From NCBI GenBank assembly GCA_949361645.1, contig OX442430.1, positions 151,501 to 215,500 on the forward strand: 64,000 nt of DNA. The letters run 5' to 3'. This document shows positions 1 through 10,304 of the stretch, in pieces (positions within the stretch are counted from its first letter, which is position 1; each line of letters opens with the position of its first letter). Below the pieces are notes generated by a model. The model saw nothing but the letters and a program-made list of their open reading frames with translations. It was not told the origin of the DNA and did no database searches. The translations under genes were made by a program, and so were the position numbers. Source of the DNA: Spongilla lacustris (Eukaryota; Porifera; Demospongiae; Spongillida; Spongillidae).

Positions 1-229
1 CTAACATTTTACTGCTCTGGACGTAGAATAACAGAAGGCACACTTCTATCAACACCGTACGAGTGCAAACGAAGCTTCGTTGTAGTTGCATCCGGTTTAT
101 AATGATTACGTACAAACCCCACTCCAGCTGTCTGCGATCGCAGACAACCGCTCTTACGCAACATTCAATTATGTACGGTAATTTTGTCTGCGAACGCAGA
201 CCGTGGTAATGTATCGGTTAAGCTCTGTG

Positions 230-500
230 CCAATATTGCTACATCCAATGCCTCATGTGGAAAAAAAAACTACCATAACTTTCAGCTTGACGACTTCAAA
301 TTCGGTTTGTGGGTAGAGAGGTCCTGCAACTATTGGATGTTTTTAATTATTGTCATGCGTGATTTGCACCAATGAATCTGGCAAATCATTTCCTGCTCAA
401 TGTATCGGACAGGTGGTGATTATATGATTGGGGAATATTAATTGTTGTATTACCTTTCCTCTGGAAATTTATGGCAGGTTTGAACCCCTTAGGTAATCAG
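230..500. repeat. Degenerate copy of the GGGACAG foldback element
   Basis: Blocks such as TTCGGTTTGTGGGTAGAGAG followed by a TCCTGCAACTATTG stretch, and a later GGCAGGTTTGAACCCC block, match the interior of the clear copies at 17419 and 45181. The terminal GGGACAGTTCAC is not seen here, so this is an old truncated relic. Confidence 0.5.
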
Positions 501-837
501 ACATTGTGATACTCCCATAGCAAAAACGCCCACATGCAATTTTAAAAACTTTCTTCTCAATTACCTTCCAGATCTGATAAGATACATTTCACTAGCATAA
601 GAGGTTTATTGTATTGTACCTTCATCACATTTGAAGCATGTTAGTGGTTATGCACACAAAACAACAAGTTAGAAACGTCTCTAGCTTAATTGTATTAGTA
701 ATGCACACAACAGATTTTATCAGGCTTAGGAGTTGACAGCAGTTGTCATTGTGGACAGAAAACATAGAAACACTCTTCAGAGAGCCTACCCACCTCACTA
801 TTTAAACACATGCATCATGTCATGGATGTAGGATTTT

Positions 838-966
838 AGTTGAGTAAAAAGTAAGACAAGTAATTACGGAAATTATATATTACTGGCCTACATTTAGCAA
901 GTTTAGCCAAGTTAAGTAATATTTTATGAATACAATTTTTGTAATTACTTGCTTTTTACTCAACTG
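838..966. repeat. Small inverted repeat in HECT intron
   Basis: TTGAGTAAAAAG followed by a TAATTAC block near 840-868 recurs inverted near 935-966. It lies in the presumed intron downstream of the last recognised HECT exon and looks like a short MITE. No coding sequence is seen between 1 and 1011. Confidence 0.6.
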
Positions 967-1011
967 AAATCCTAAATCATCGGTTTTATATATCTTGTAG
1001 TAAATACATAC

Positions 1012-1488
1012 CTTCAATGCAATAACATTGTGCCGTAAGGTCCCATTATTCCAAAAAGCATCTCTGAATTCTTTCCTCAATATAGTGAAAAATTCCCGTG
1101 TTAGTCCTCCAGCATCGATTCCCTTCTCTGAATCAAACTGAACCTATAAACATAAAAACGAACCTTTTCAGTGGCACAATCTGGCAATGTACTTTGCCAT
1201 TTAAAATCAATGCTCCAACAACAGAGAACAATGTGATTAGTACATACCACCATATTTTTTGTGGGAGTTACGTTTTGCTTAAGAGCATCCTCCAGTAATT
1301 GATTCCTTCTAACTTTAATCTCGAAATCACCATCTTTTATAAGACTTTTGAGGTTGTTTATGATATCTGCCATACTATAATGCAAGTTTAGGAATAATAT
1401 ATATGTACACATGCTATAATATTTACCATGAACTGTAATCTTCCTGCCTGCTAATCATTAACGCATATTTTAATTCACTGTCTACATC
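1012..1488 (-). CDS. HECT E3 ubiquitin ligase, internal exons (UIM plus start of HECT)
   Basis: Three exons join in frame with GT-AG borders: 1488-1427, 1374-1272 and 1143-1012. The first encodes DSELKYALMISRQED, which matches the ubiquitin-interacting motif (A-x3-S-x2-E). The second carries FEIKVRRNQLLEDAL, the segment that normally leads into a HECT N-lobe. The third has VQFDSEKGIDAGGLTREFF, the hallmark HECT N-lobe start. Phases agree throughout (62 bp ending in phase 2, 103 bp, 132 bp). The rest of the HECT domain, including the catalytic Cys, is not visible to the left, so the gene leaves the window or is broken. In G2E3-like proteins this layout follows the domain encoded at 10.4-12.1 kb on the same strand, so the two may be one gene with the 4-kb repeat arm in an intron. 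That link is inference. Confidence 0.75.
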
Positions 1489-2526
1489 CTGAAAATTGAA
1501 CAGAAATGCAGTGAAGTCAATAATTTGATAACACATTGTTTATAAATGACTGAAAAAGCATTTAATGATATTAATTTATCATCTAATTTGGATGATGATA
1601 ATGTTACAGGTAGGATGAAATTATAATTAAATCTTATACATGACATGCATCTTAAAATGATATGGTGATACAGGGCGGTTCTGTGGTATGAAGAGGCCAA
1701 TTGTCTTTCCTGTCATGCCTATTAAATGGAACATTTAATACATGACAATGTAAACTGAACAACACATTTGAATGTTAAAGAACTACATGCGGCTGATGAA
1801 TTTTTTTTTCTATTTCAAAATTATCCATGTATTATTCAAACTATGCTTTCTGTTAATTTAATATGAAGACTGAAACAAACTGTCATATTATCTTTGGAAA
1901 TCTAATGCAATTTATTTAGAGGTATTATGAATTTTACCATAAACCAACTGAATTTACTAAGGTTGGGTACCAATATTAATAAACATGACATAAGAGTAGA
2001 AAATGTAATTTAAAAACATAAAAACAGTGAAAGCTTTATTCCAGCTGCTTGGTTAATTTGGGTGTAGTGACCATATTCAAAAGGCACAGATTTTCCTGTC
2101 CTCATTTGTTGATTTTAAGTACACATCGAGCTCAGAGATAAGTAACTGACTTTGGGTGCTTCTTGTTTTCAACTAGTATCATCGAGTCAACAGCTGTTAT
2201 GAAATGTGCTAGCTTTTCCTCATCTTGGGCAGTCGTTACGGGTGTCATATATCGGGTGTATACAAATGAACACAACACTTTTAAATAACTAAAGTTAATT
2301 AAACACTTAATTTTTTAACCTAGTTAAGCAAATACCAAACAATCTAAAACTCTAGTTTATTGAGTTGCATTCAACATGCGTGCTGCCAGAGTACCATTTC
2401 TTTCCCAACATGTACACTCGAGTCTTAGTAATTACGACAATACTCCTTTAAACATGAGCCATTTTTTTCGTGCAGGTCAAGGTGGGGGCTTAGTACATAC
2501 TCTATGGTAAAGCAATATCAGTTTGC

Positions 2527-2560
2527 TGGGGGGGGGGGAGGGAGGGAGGGGGGCATAATA
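2527..2560 (+). repeat. G-rich tract
   Basis: An uninterrupted run of Gs followed by GGGA units. It could form a quadruplex. It is intronic or intergenic and has no coding role that I can see. Confidence 0.8.
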
Positions 2561-2588
2561 CTGTAAGTAGACTTAGTAATGTCCTCAC

Positions 2589-2821
2589 CTTACGATAGTC
2601 GGAGTCCTTGTAGAATGTGAGGTATTGATTTTTTCTTGTTGATTCTGTAAAAATATATCATAATGAAACAGTGTCCTCATATGATCCTAAAAAAATATGT
2701 ATTTATACAAATATCCATGCACTTAACATTTCATTTCACATTTCAGCTATGTACAAATCTTACCCCTTTTGGTTTGAAAATATTTGGGAAACAATCATCA
2801 TCATCCGAATCACATAAACTT
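2589..2821 (-). CDS. Two candidate short exons upstream of the HECT exons
   Basis: 2821-2764 is bounded by TTTAG and GTAAG and encodes an acidic peptide (SLCDSDDDDCFPNIFKPKG). 2644-2589 is bounded by TTTTTACAG and GTGAGG and is phase-compatible with it. No domain is recognisable and the next junction to the UIM exon is not resolved, so these are tentative pieces of the HECT gene. Confidence 0.3.
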
Positions 2822-3681
2822 CTAAAGGGAAATTGACAAAATAAGGTTAACTATTCTTCATTACCAAGTGCCTATCTGCTGCTGATTATACCATTTTAAT
2901 TAACCATATGGAGAAATCAACGGACACGAAAGTTGCGGTTTGTAAATTTTTGGATTTCATTCCGCGGTACGTTCCATAGAGAATGTATGGCGTTTTTACT
3001 AACTTGATTATTATTTACTTAACTAACAGACCTGCAACTTTTGCCACCCTCTAATACTACTCTAAATGATGTTTAAATGTAGGCAATTTCAAATTTTATA
3101 CCTTGTATCGTCCAAAATTCTGGGACCATTTCTGAAAATATGATATTCCATAGACTTGTACAGAAAATGGAAAAAAATCATGCTAATTAAGATATTCCAT
3201 TAGTTATAACTAATGAACAGAGGGGGGTTAGAACTTTTGCCACCCTCTGAAACAATTCTACAACTATCCAAATAATATAATATATGAATAAAAGTGGATG
3301 TTGTCGTGAAGAATTTGGGGACCATTTTTAAAAATAGTAAATCAGTTTTGGTGCAATAAGGCGCCATTTTTAAATGGCGTTTCTATGTGTTGCCATAGAT
3401 ATTTAGTAAAATCAAGGATATTCCATAGTTAATAAAATGAGACTAGGATCTAGGACATGCCCATGCCAGCATTTTGCAAAGCTGGAGTCGAGCAGAGGGC
3501 GTGGTGGGCCAGGTGCCGCCCCGTGCCGGGGGTAACTACTAGTACATGCCATGGAATACTAAAAGCTTCGAGTCTGTGTTTTCTACAAGACAGATCGATG
3601 TATTGAAATGATGTTAGGCTGCTTACCTCGACCGGCTGCTCAGACAAGAGATGTAGGCCTACACGTAGCTGTAGCTGGATC

Positions 3682-3707
3682 TGAGCTATCCGAGTGCATC
3701 CTGAGGT
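3682..3707 (+). repeat. 26-bp direct repeat, left copy
   Basis: A 26-bp block starting TGAGCTATCCGAGTGC recurs identically at 5568-5593, so the two copies bracket the gag and RNase H relics. The same pair exists in the other arm (25806-25831 and 23938-23963, one mismatch). They may be the residue of a target duplication or of LTR ends. Confidence 0.7.
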
Positions 3708-3745
3708 CTACAGGGCGACGAGGGTGCATGGGATAGCTAAGAAGG

Positions 3746-4603
3746 ATGGCAGGGGAGTGTGACGCGTCAACGGAAGACTGGTTGAGTTAATACGTCGAGC
3801 GGCTAGAACATTTCTTCCTGGCAAATAAAGTGGAAGCCGAACAGAAAAAGGACGCTTTCCTCGCCTGTATACATTTGGCCTGCTCCGAGCGCTCGTAGCA
3901 CCCCAGAAATTGAAAGACCGAACGTACGAGCAACTGGTCGCAGCCTTAACGACACACGTAGCGCCTAAACCTCTAGTCATCGCAGAACGTACGGTTCCAC
4001 AAACGGGACAAAAGGAGGGATATGTGGTATGCAGCAAGTTTGCAGAACTGTGCGTTTGGTGCGACGTTATCAGAGACGCTGAGAGACAGGGTGTTCTTTG
4101 GTATGAGGGACGAGGGGGTACAGAAGAGACTCCTCACAAAGGCAGACCTCACTTTTGCCAAGGTGCTGGAGACAGCGGAAATAGCGGAAAGGGAGACTAA
4201 AGACGCGCAGAACAGTTGCAGAGTGTCACAAAACAGGAACAAGACTGAATTACATCAAGTGGCAGCACCACCAAGAAGGGGGAGACCGTCAGGCCTAGGG
4301 GCTTGCAACAGGTGTGGAGGAGCGCATGATACTCAACAGTGCAAGTTCAGAAACAAAGTTTGCAGGAAATGGGGGCAAATTGAGAGGGCGTGTTGTGCAA
4401 AGAAAAGGGCAGAAGGAACAGGTGTTGGAAAGGGTGTACCCACTAGAGACCACTCTGTGAAGGAACTAAAGGGGGACGATGAAAGCAATGAAGAATGGGA
4501 CAGACTGAAATGGGGATCACTACATGGCCTAGCAAAAGACAAGAGATATGGAATGAAACAGAGGACAATGGGTAAACCTATATGTATGTGGAGTTCATCA
4601 TGA
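3746..4603 (+). pseudogene. Ty3/gypsy gag with start of protease, decayed
   Basis: The reading begins MAGECDASTEDW and continues, after an in-frame TAA and frame changes, through YVERLEHFFLANKVEAEQKK, a capsid-type stretch with LRDRVFFGMRDEGVQKRLL, and a zinc knuckle (CNRCGGAHDTQQC, then a partial second knuckle). It ends in GKPICM, which resembles the residues just before the DTG of a retroviral-type protease. Pol is missing because the GTACAGG minisatellite starts a few bases downstream. The longest clean frame is 4022-4603. Known gypsy Gag proteins package genomic RNA; this copy cannot, because its frame is broken. Confidence 0.75.
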
Positions 4604-4639
4604 ATGAACAACTGCTATGTATCAATACAATTGGTTGTA

Positions 4640-5060
4640 CCCCAAATTGTACAGGCCTGTACAATTTTATAGGCCTGTACCACTGTACAGGCCACTACCC
4701 CTCCCTGTACACGCCATTACCCTTGTACAGGCCTGCACCCCTGTACAAGCCTGTACCCTTGTACAGTCCTGTACCCCCCACCCACCCCAGTACAGGCCTG
4801 TACCCTTGTCCAGGCTTGTACCCCTCCCTGCATGTACACGCCTTTACCCCTGTACAAGCCTGTACCCACTGTACAGTCCTGTAAACCCCCCCCCCCCCGC
4901 CAGTACAGGCCTGTACCCCTGTCCAAACTTGTATCCCTGTACCCCTCCTTGAACATGCCTGTATCCCTGAGCAGGCCTGTACCCCTCCGTGAACAGTGGT
5001 ACAGGCCTATACCTCTCCCTGTACCCTTTCACAGGATTGTACTGCTGTACATGTATAGTT
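4640..5060. repeat. GTACAGGCCTGTAC-type minisatellite
   Basis: Irregular repeats of about 15-18 bp built from CTGTACCCCTGTACAGGC. Many contain the perfect palindrome GTACAGGCCTGTAC. Long open frames in several registers (PVPLYRPVPLY-like) follow from the repeat and are not taken as genes. A matching array sits at 24485-24905. Confidence 0.85.
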
Positions 5061-5495
5061 CATGTCTCTACTCAAAGCATGGCTTTATAACCGGACCTCT
5101 TCTGTAGTTTTGGGTGGCCATCCCTCCTGAATAGACTGAAACACCCTTGCTAACACCAGGTCCCTTAATTGTTGTTGTTCTTCGTAATTCTGCCACTGCG
5201 ACCGGGAGGGTTTGTAGTTGGGAATGTCCCTCCTTCCTCCTCGTCCATTTGTGCCATCTGCATGTCGGCCACCACTGGGAGACATGAAAGTGCATCAGCA
5301 TTTGTGTGCTGAGTGGTACTCTTGTACCTGATATCAAGACAGGGCTAGCCTACCGCCACATATACCAATGCAACCGTGCTGCTGTCACTGCTGGTAATCC
5401 CTTTTCAGGGTTGAGAATGGACAACAAGGGATGGTGGTCTGTCACCAGTGTGAAATGGGGAGGAACTGTGATGTCCGGAAACATTCAGTGATTAG
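5061..5495 (-). pseudogene. Ty3/gypsy RNase H and integrase N-terminal relic
   Basis: Read on the minus strand from about 5490, it gives FTLVTDHHPLLSILNPEKGL, typical of the RNase H domain of gypsy reverse transcriptase. After frame changes come HTNADALS-like and RDLVLARVFQSIQEGWP residues, typical of the RNase H-integrase linker. It is antisense to the gag relic only 0.5 kb away, so the element has been rearranged. Several stops and shifts make it non-functional. Confidence 0.65.
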
Positions 5496-6648
5496 ACATA
5501 TATAGGATGTGTGTGCATGTGATTACGTGTATGATTCAGTATAATGAATGAATGGTTGTTGATGTTGTGAGCTATCCGAGTGCATCCTGAGGTATCGAGT
5601 GTCTGAGAAACAAACCAGCCTAGGACGCCATTGTATGTGGTTGAATATTTTGAAACATGATCACATGTACATGTACAACCGTGCTTTGTTGTGACACCTG
5701 CAGTTAAATTAACACAACAGTAACGCTACATTACATCCATAGTGACATCCATGCACATGCACTGTTCCTTCTGATTTGTTCCTGCAGCTAGTGAGCGTTG
5801 TATGTAAAAAAAATCAATTTAAGCTGACACTTGAACTCCCTGAAATAAAAATGCAGTGATTACTAGAATACACCTGAACACACATATTGCATACTGTAGA
5901 AGAGAACAGGTTAACTTACGTCCTTTTCTTCAACCCAAAATAAATGTCTTCTTAAAACCACTTTACAACACTGGAAAGCATGGTATTATTCAGTTTTATT
6001 TTGTTTTTTAAAAACAAACCCAGCTAGCTTACCTTTTTCCTTTCATACACAATCCTTTCAGTCTGATAGTACTTCATTTGACATGCGCTATAAGATGAGA
6101 GCCAGGGCCAGCGGGGTGAATGGAGATAAGGGGAGGAAAGGAGAGAGGAGTGAGAGTGATGGGAGGGAGGGGGAGGTAGGAAAATTGACGGGATGAGGAG
6201 GGAGGGAGATGGAAGGGGAGGTAAGGAAATTGAATGGAGGAGGAAAAGAGAAAGTATTATTTGGGTTTTTTTGTACAGGTTGTGGTGGCACTTTGTATAT
6301 GCCAAAACATTGAGTGTCTGACTGGCTAAATACAATTGAGGGATTCATGAAAGTTTGTGTTATGATGTTCTACTTCCATTGCTGCAGTATTATTGTAGGA
6401 AGTCTTCCCTTCATATGTACAGTTAAATGGCATGTTTGTGAACCCTGGATTAATTGACAAAACAAAGTGACATGCCACGTGTACACCAGGGGGTAGGTAC
6501 GGTAAATCCCTGGTATTATAGGAAGTACTTGCATGTAATGGTGTGCTTCTTGTACACGTAACATCTGTAGCAAATGCATGACTGGAAACCGTAAGTGATA
6601 CTGGCAGATGTTGCCTATTCCTGCCTCCTCCTCCCCCACGTTCAGCTG

Positions 6649-6650
<2 letters not shown>

Positions 6651-6686
<36 letters not shown>

Positions 6687-6694
6687 ATGTGTGT

Positions 6695-6736
<42 letters not shown>

Positions 6737-6757
6737 ACATGTATGTGTGTGTGTACA
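6651..6757. repeat. TG/CA microsatellite
   Basis: Near-pure TG dinucleotide run with a few CG and CA interruptions. The matching CA run in the other arm is 22736-22876. It differs in length and interruptions, as expected for replication slippage after duplication. Confidence 0.95.
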
Positions 6758-7184
6758 TAAACACCTGCTGAACCTATCTTATTTCGATGTTTGTACAAAG
6801 TAACAAAGGCCCAATGTTATGAATTTTGTTGTGTGGCCAGACTGTGCTGATAAAAGGTCTAGGTCTGTACATGTACATACAGTGAATAATCTCATGCACA
6901 ATGCCATGCATCTTTGTGCAAATACAACCCCTAGGCCTGGTTTTGCTGGTTGTCCTAGGGAATAGCTGTGTCCTGGAAGTTCATAGTATGTTAACAGATG
7001 TGCAGCACTACTACTTGTGTCCATACATGTATGTACATTTTTGATGAGCCCCAGGGTTATTCTATTGCCTGTCTACTTGTTGCCAGCTAGGCTTGGAGTA
7101 CTACAGTTGAGAGCCTTACTGTTGACAGTAATGAGAGCAAGGTACTACATGGAATGCCGTGCACACTAAAAATGAAAACCTTTA

Positions 7185-7397
7185 GGGAAGGCCAACAATA
7201 TAGGGAGAAGGCCACCTATAGGGAGAAGGCCAACTGTATAGGGAGAAGGCCAACTGTATAGAGAGAAGGCCAACAGTATAGGGAGAAGGCCAACTGTATA
7301 GGGAGAAGGCCAACTGTATAGGGAGAAGGCCAACAGTATAGAGAGAAGGCTACCTATATAGGGAGAAGGCCAACTGTATAGGGAGAAGGCCAACTGA
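7185..7397. repeat. 20-bp minisatellite, first array
   Basis: About eleven copies of AGGCCAACTGTATAGGGAGA with ACAG/ACTG variation. The same unit makes the larger array at 9004-9835. Open frames rich in LLPILLAFSLYCWPSPYTVG come from the repeat only. Confidence 0.9.
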
Positions 7398-8530
7398 CCA
7401 ACAGTATAGTATACATGTATAACATGTACATGTACATGTAAGTTGTCAAGGGAGGTGTGTCCATATATGTATGTACGAAGTGGGCCCATAAGGTTATTCT
7501 ATTTGTGATAACTAATGCAAACACTAAATGGGCATGGGCCAACCTACATGTATGAAGCTTTGGCATAGCCCCAGAACCATTATCCCTTGTTAGGCCAGTA
7601 GGGGCCAAAACCAGCTTAAGGCTGGCTTGTGGTTTCCTTGTCCACACAATGGATGTGGTTGCTTTGCAAAACTTAGGTAACCACTAAAATCACTACCTAT
7701 CTTTGAAGTACCACTGCATGTACATGTAGTGACCTACAGCCAAAAAAGTTGCATGAAGGGCATACGATGACTTGGCTACATACATGTATAGAAGGGTTAA
7801 GGTTACCACACGTACATGTAGGTAACATGTTGCATGCAACTCAAATGAATATAGCGGCATGGTAGCCTTTTAAAGCACAGCCTCATATGCAAATGTAGTA
7901 ATATTAAATTAAACAGAACTTTTGTGTAGGTAGTCAGGGTTAGGGTTTATACCTGTATCTGGTAGCCACCAGATGAGAGCATTTTTGAAATTAGTCCTGG
8001 GTACATATACTAGGTACAGGATTATGTAACAGTAGATGGTGTCTATAAAGATAGACATGTAGTAACAAAGAGTACATGTACAAGTTAATGTACCTCTCCA
8101 GGCCCTTAAACAGAAGTACTTTAACATGCATGTTCAAAGACTTCTGATGGAGCCGTCACCCAAGTGATGCATTGTATGTGTACAAAGGATACCTCCCCCC
8201 TTTCTGGGGGATTTGGAGAGGTGATCCAATGACACCACCAACACCCCTCCAGGGGAGTGAGGAAGTGTTCTCAACACCAATGCATGCAAAGAAAAATTAG
8301 CATGTCCAAAAATACTATGCGTACTCTAGTGCATGTAATCACCATCACAATAGCCCCCAAACAGCCATTCACACACCTGTTATCTGTCGTCACTGTGTTC
8401 AAAGGACTGGGGAAGTAGCCAGACCAGTAAATACTTTGGTTTGTAGTACTGCAGTTAGTAGGTCTTCATTGATCCTCTGCTCCTCCAGTAGTATGGTAGC
8501 TCTCTCCTGGTAGATTGTTGTGTCTTGTTG
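7398..8530. other. Stretch without recognised gene
   Basis: No splice-bounded exon or conserved motif was found on either strand. A fragment near 7828-7852 (TGCATGCAACTCAAATGAAT) matches the interior of the MITE at 58556-58724. A small CTCC/GGAG palindrome lies near 8190-8260. Confidence 0.5.
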
Positions 8531-8545
8531 TGGTTGTACAGCAAT

Positions 8546-8662
8546 CTGTGTGTGTGTGTGTGTGTGTCTGTGGTGTGTATGTGTGTGTGTGTATGTGTGT
8601 GTGTGTGTGTGTGTGCGTGTGTGTGTGTGTATGTGTGTGTGTGTGCGTGTGTGTTTGTGTCC
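8546..8662. repeat. TG microsatellite
   Basis: Imperfect TG repeat of about 115 bp. The cysteine-valine-rich open frames over it are artefacts of the repeat. Confidence 0.95.
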
Positions 8663-9003
8663 AATTATTATTATTTATATCTGATGTATATGGATGTACA
8701 TGTAAGTACCACTGTGTACAGGTATATGTGTGGACATCATTGGTGTGTGTGCCCATGTTTGAAGCACACAATACACAGCTCTACATCAGCGTGTGTAGTG
8801 TGCACATGATGGAGACACTTGTGAATATGTGCATCGCCACCAGTAGAGCTACTACATTGAGTGTCCACACTGTAACTGAGCATGCGTGACTTGCTGGAAG
8901 TGTCCATGCACGTGTGTGGTGTGTGTGTCCCACAGGTCAGCTATACACATGGTAAACAAAGGGACAGAGATGCTACACAAATGGACAATGCTCAGTGGTT
9001 CAT

Positions 9004-9835
9004 ATAGGGAGAAAGCCAATAGTATAGGGAGAAGGCCAACTGTATAGGAAATAGTAAAGGGATAAGGTCGACAGTACACATGTAGGTAGAAAGTCAACAG
9101 TATAGGGAGAAAGCCAACAGCATAGGGAGACGGCCAACTGTATAGGGATAAGGTCAACCATATAGGGAGAAGGGTCAACAGTATAGGGAGAAGGCCAAGA
9201 GTATATAGGGAGCAGGCCAACAGTATAGGGAGAAGGCCAACAGTATAGAGAGAAGGCCAACAGTATAGGGAGAAGGCCAACAGTATAAGCGCAGCTTATT
9301 ATAAAGAGAAGGCCACCAGCATAGGAAGAAGGCCAACAGTACAGGGAGAAGGCCAACAGTATAGGGAGAAGGCCAACAGTATAGGGAGAAGGCCAAGAGT
9401 ATATAGGGAGAAGGCTAACAGTATAGGGAGAAGGCCAATGTATAGGGAGAAGGCTAACAGTATAGGGAGAAGGCCAATGTATAGGGAGAAGGCCAATGTA
9501 TAGGGAGAAGGGCCAACAGTATAGGGAGAAGGCCAACTGTATATAGGGAGAAGGCCAACTGTATAGGGAGAAGGCCAACTGTATAGGGAGAAGGCCAACA
9601 GTATAGGGAGAAGGCCAACTGTATAGCGAGAAGGCCAACAGTATAGGGAGAAGGCCAACTGTATAGCGAGAAGGCCAACAGTATAGGGAGCAGGCCAACA
9701 GTATAGCGAGAAGGCCACCAGTCTAACACTACAGGAAGAAGACCAACAGTATAAGGAGACGGGCAATTAACGGTCCGGGAGAAGGCCAACAGTACAGGGA
9801 GAATTCCATACAGTACTAGTATAGGGAGAAGGCCA
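9004..9835. repeat. 20-bp minisatellite, second array
   Basis: Roughly forty copies of the AGGCCAACAGTATAGGGAGA unit, with occasional 2-bp insertions (TATATAGGG) and single-base variants. It is the same family as 7185-7397, 1.6 kb away and in the same orientation, separated by unrelated sequence and a TG repeat. Confidence 0.95.
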
Positions 9836-9906
9836 TATATCCTCCCCCTTCACTGCATCGAATATATGCCTGTTCTGCACATACTAAATTCACACAGTAT
9901 ACTCAC

Positions 9907-10009
9907 CAAAACACTTGAATCTCAGAAGTTGAAATCATGCAGGGCAATCCGTTTATTGCTGCCTCCACATCTCCAAAGCTACGATTGTGTATTATCATTA
10001 ATAATTCAT
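9907..10009 (-). CDS. Candidate downstream exon of the MQGPSG-repeat gene
   Basis: The segment is bounded by CAATTGCAG upstream and a strong GTGAGT donor downstream, and encodes FGDVEAAINGLPCMISTSEI. The phase does not match the preceding exon if 10009 is used. An internal AG giving a start at 9978 would fit, but it has a poor pyrimidine tract. The end at 9907 is firmer than the start. Confidence 0.4.
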
Positions 10010-10304
10010 CTGCAATTGACAGTTAACTAGTTGCAACGTACGCAATAACTGTAACTTAATCCCAGATGACGCAAGGTATTACGTTATGACATATTGTTTA
10101 TGAATAAATTATGCGCGGTAGAAATTAATTTTTTGTCTTGATTTTACTACACGAATGGTTCATTTCATAATTATATAAAACACAGATTCACAATCAGACC
10201 GATTTATACTAAATTATAAATGTGTTTAAAATTCAATTTAAAAATAAAAGCATGATGACCGCCTATGTATGGGCCATTTCTCCATATGCTTTGCATCAAC
10301 CTAC

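Larger units (their letters stand above)
2903..6976 (+). repeat. Composite 4-kb repeat, left inverted copy
   Basis: The whole segment recurs reverse-complemented at 22509-26577, starting CCATATGGAGAAATCAACGG and ending CTGTGTCCTGG. Within it, in order, are a unique-looking 800 bp, a Ty3/gypsy gag relic, a GTACAGG minisatellite, an antisense RNase H/integrase relic and a TG microsatellite. Both copies have the same internal junctions, so the composite formed before the copies separated. Flanks are AA/AA here and TA/TA at the other copy, compatible with a 2-bp target duplication but too short to prove one. Confidence 0.85.

Noticed and set aside
2210..2235. 38-codon minus-strand frame (DEEKLAHFITAVDSMILVEN) considered as an exon
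   Set aside because: It looks coding-like, but no acceptor or donor fits the neighbouring HECT exons, and no family was recognised.
4582..4952. PVPLYRPVPLY frames
   Set aside because: Repeat-derived frames in the GTACAGG minisatellite, open in several registers on both strands.
8515..8889. Cys/Val-rich frames over the TG repeat
   Set aside because: Direct translation of a TG microsatellite.
9000..9789. Long minus-strand frames rich in AFSLYCWPSPYTVG
   Set aside because: They arise from a 20-bp minisatellite that lacks stops in several frames. Length and frame shift with unit number.
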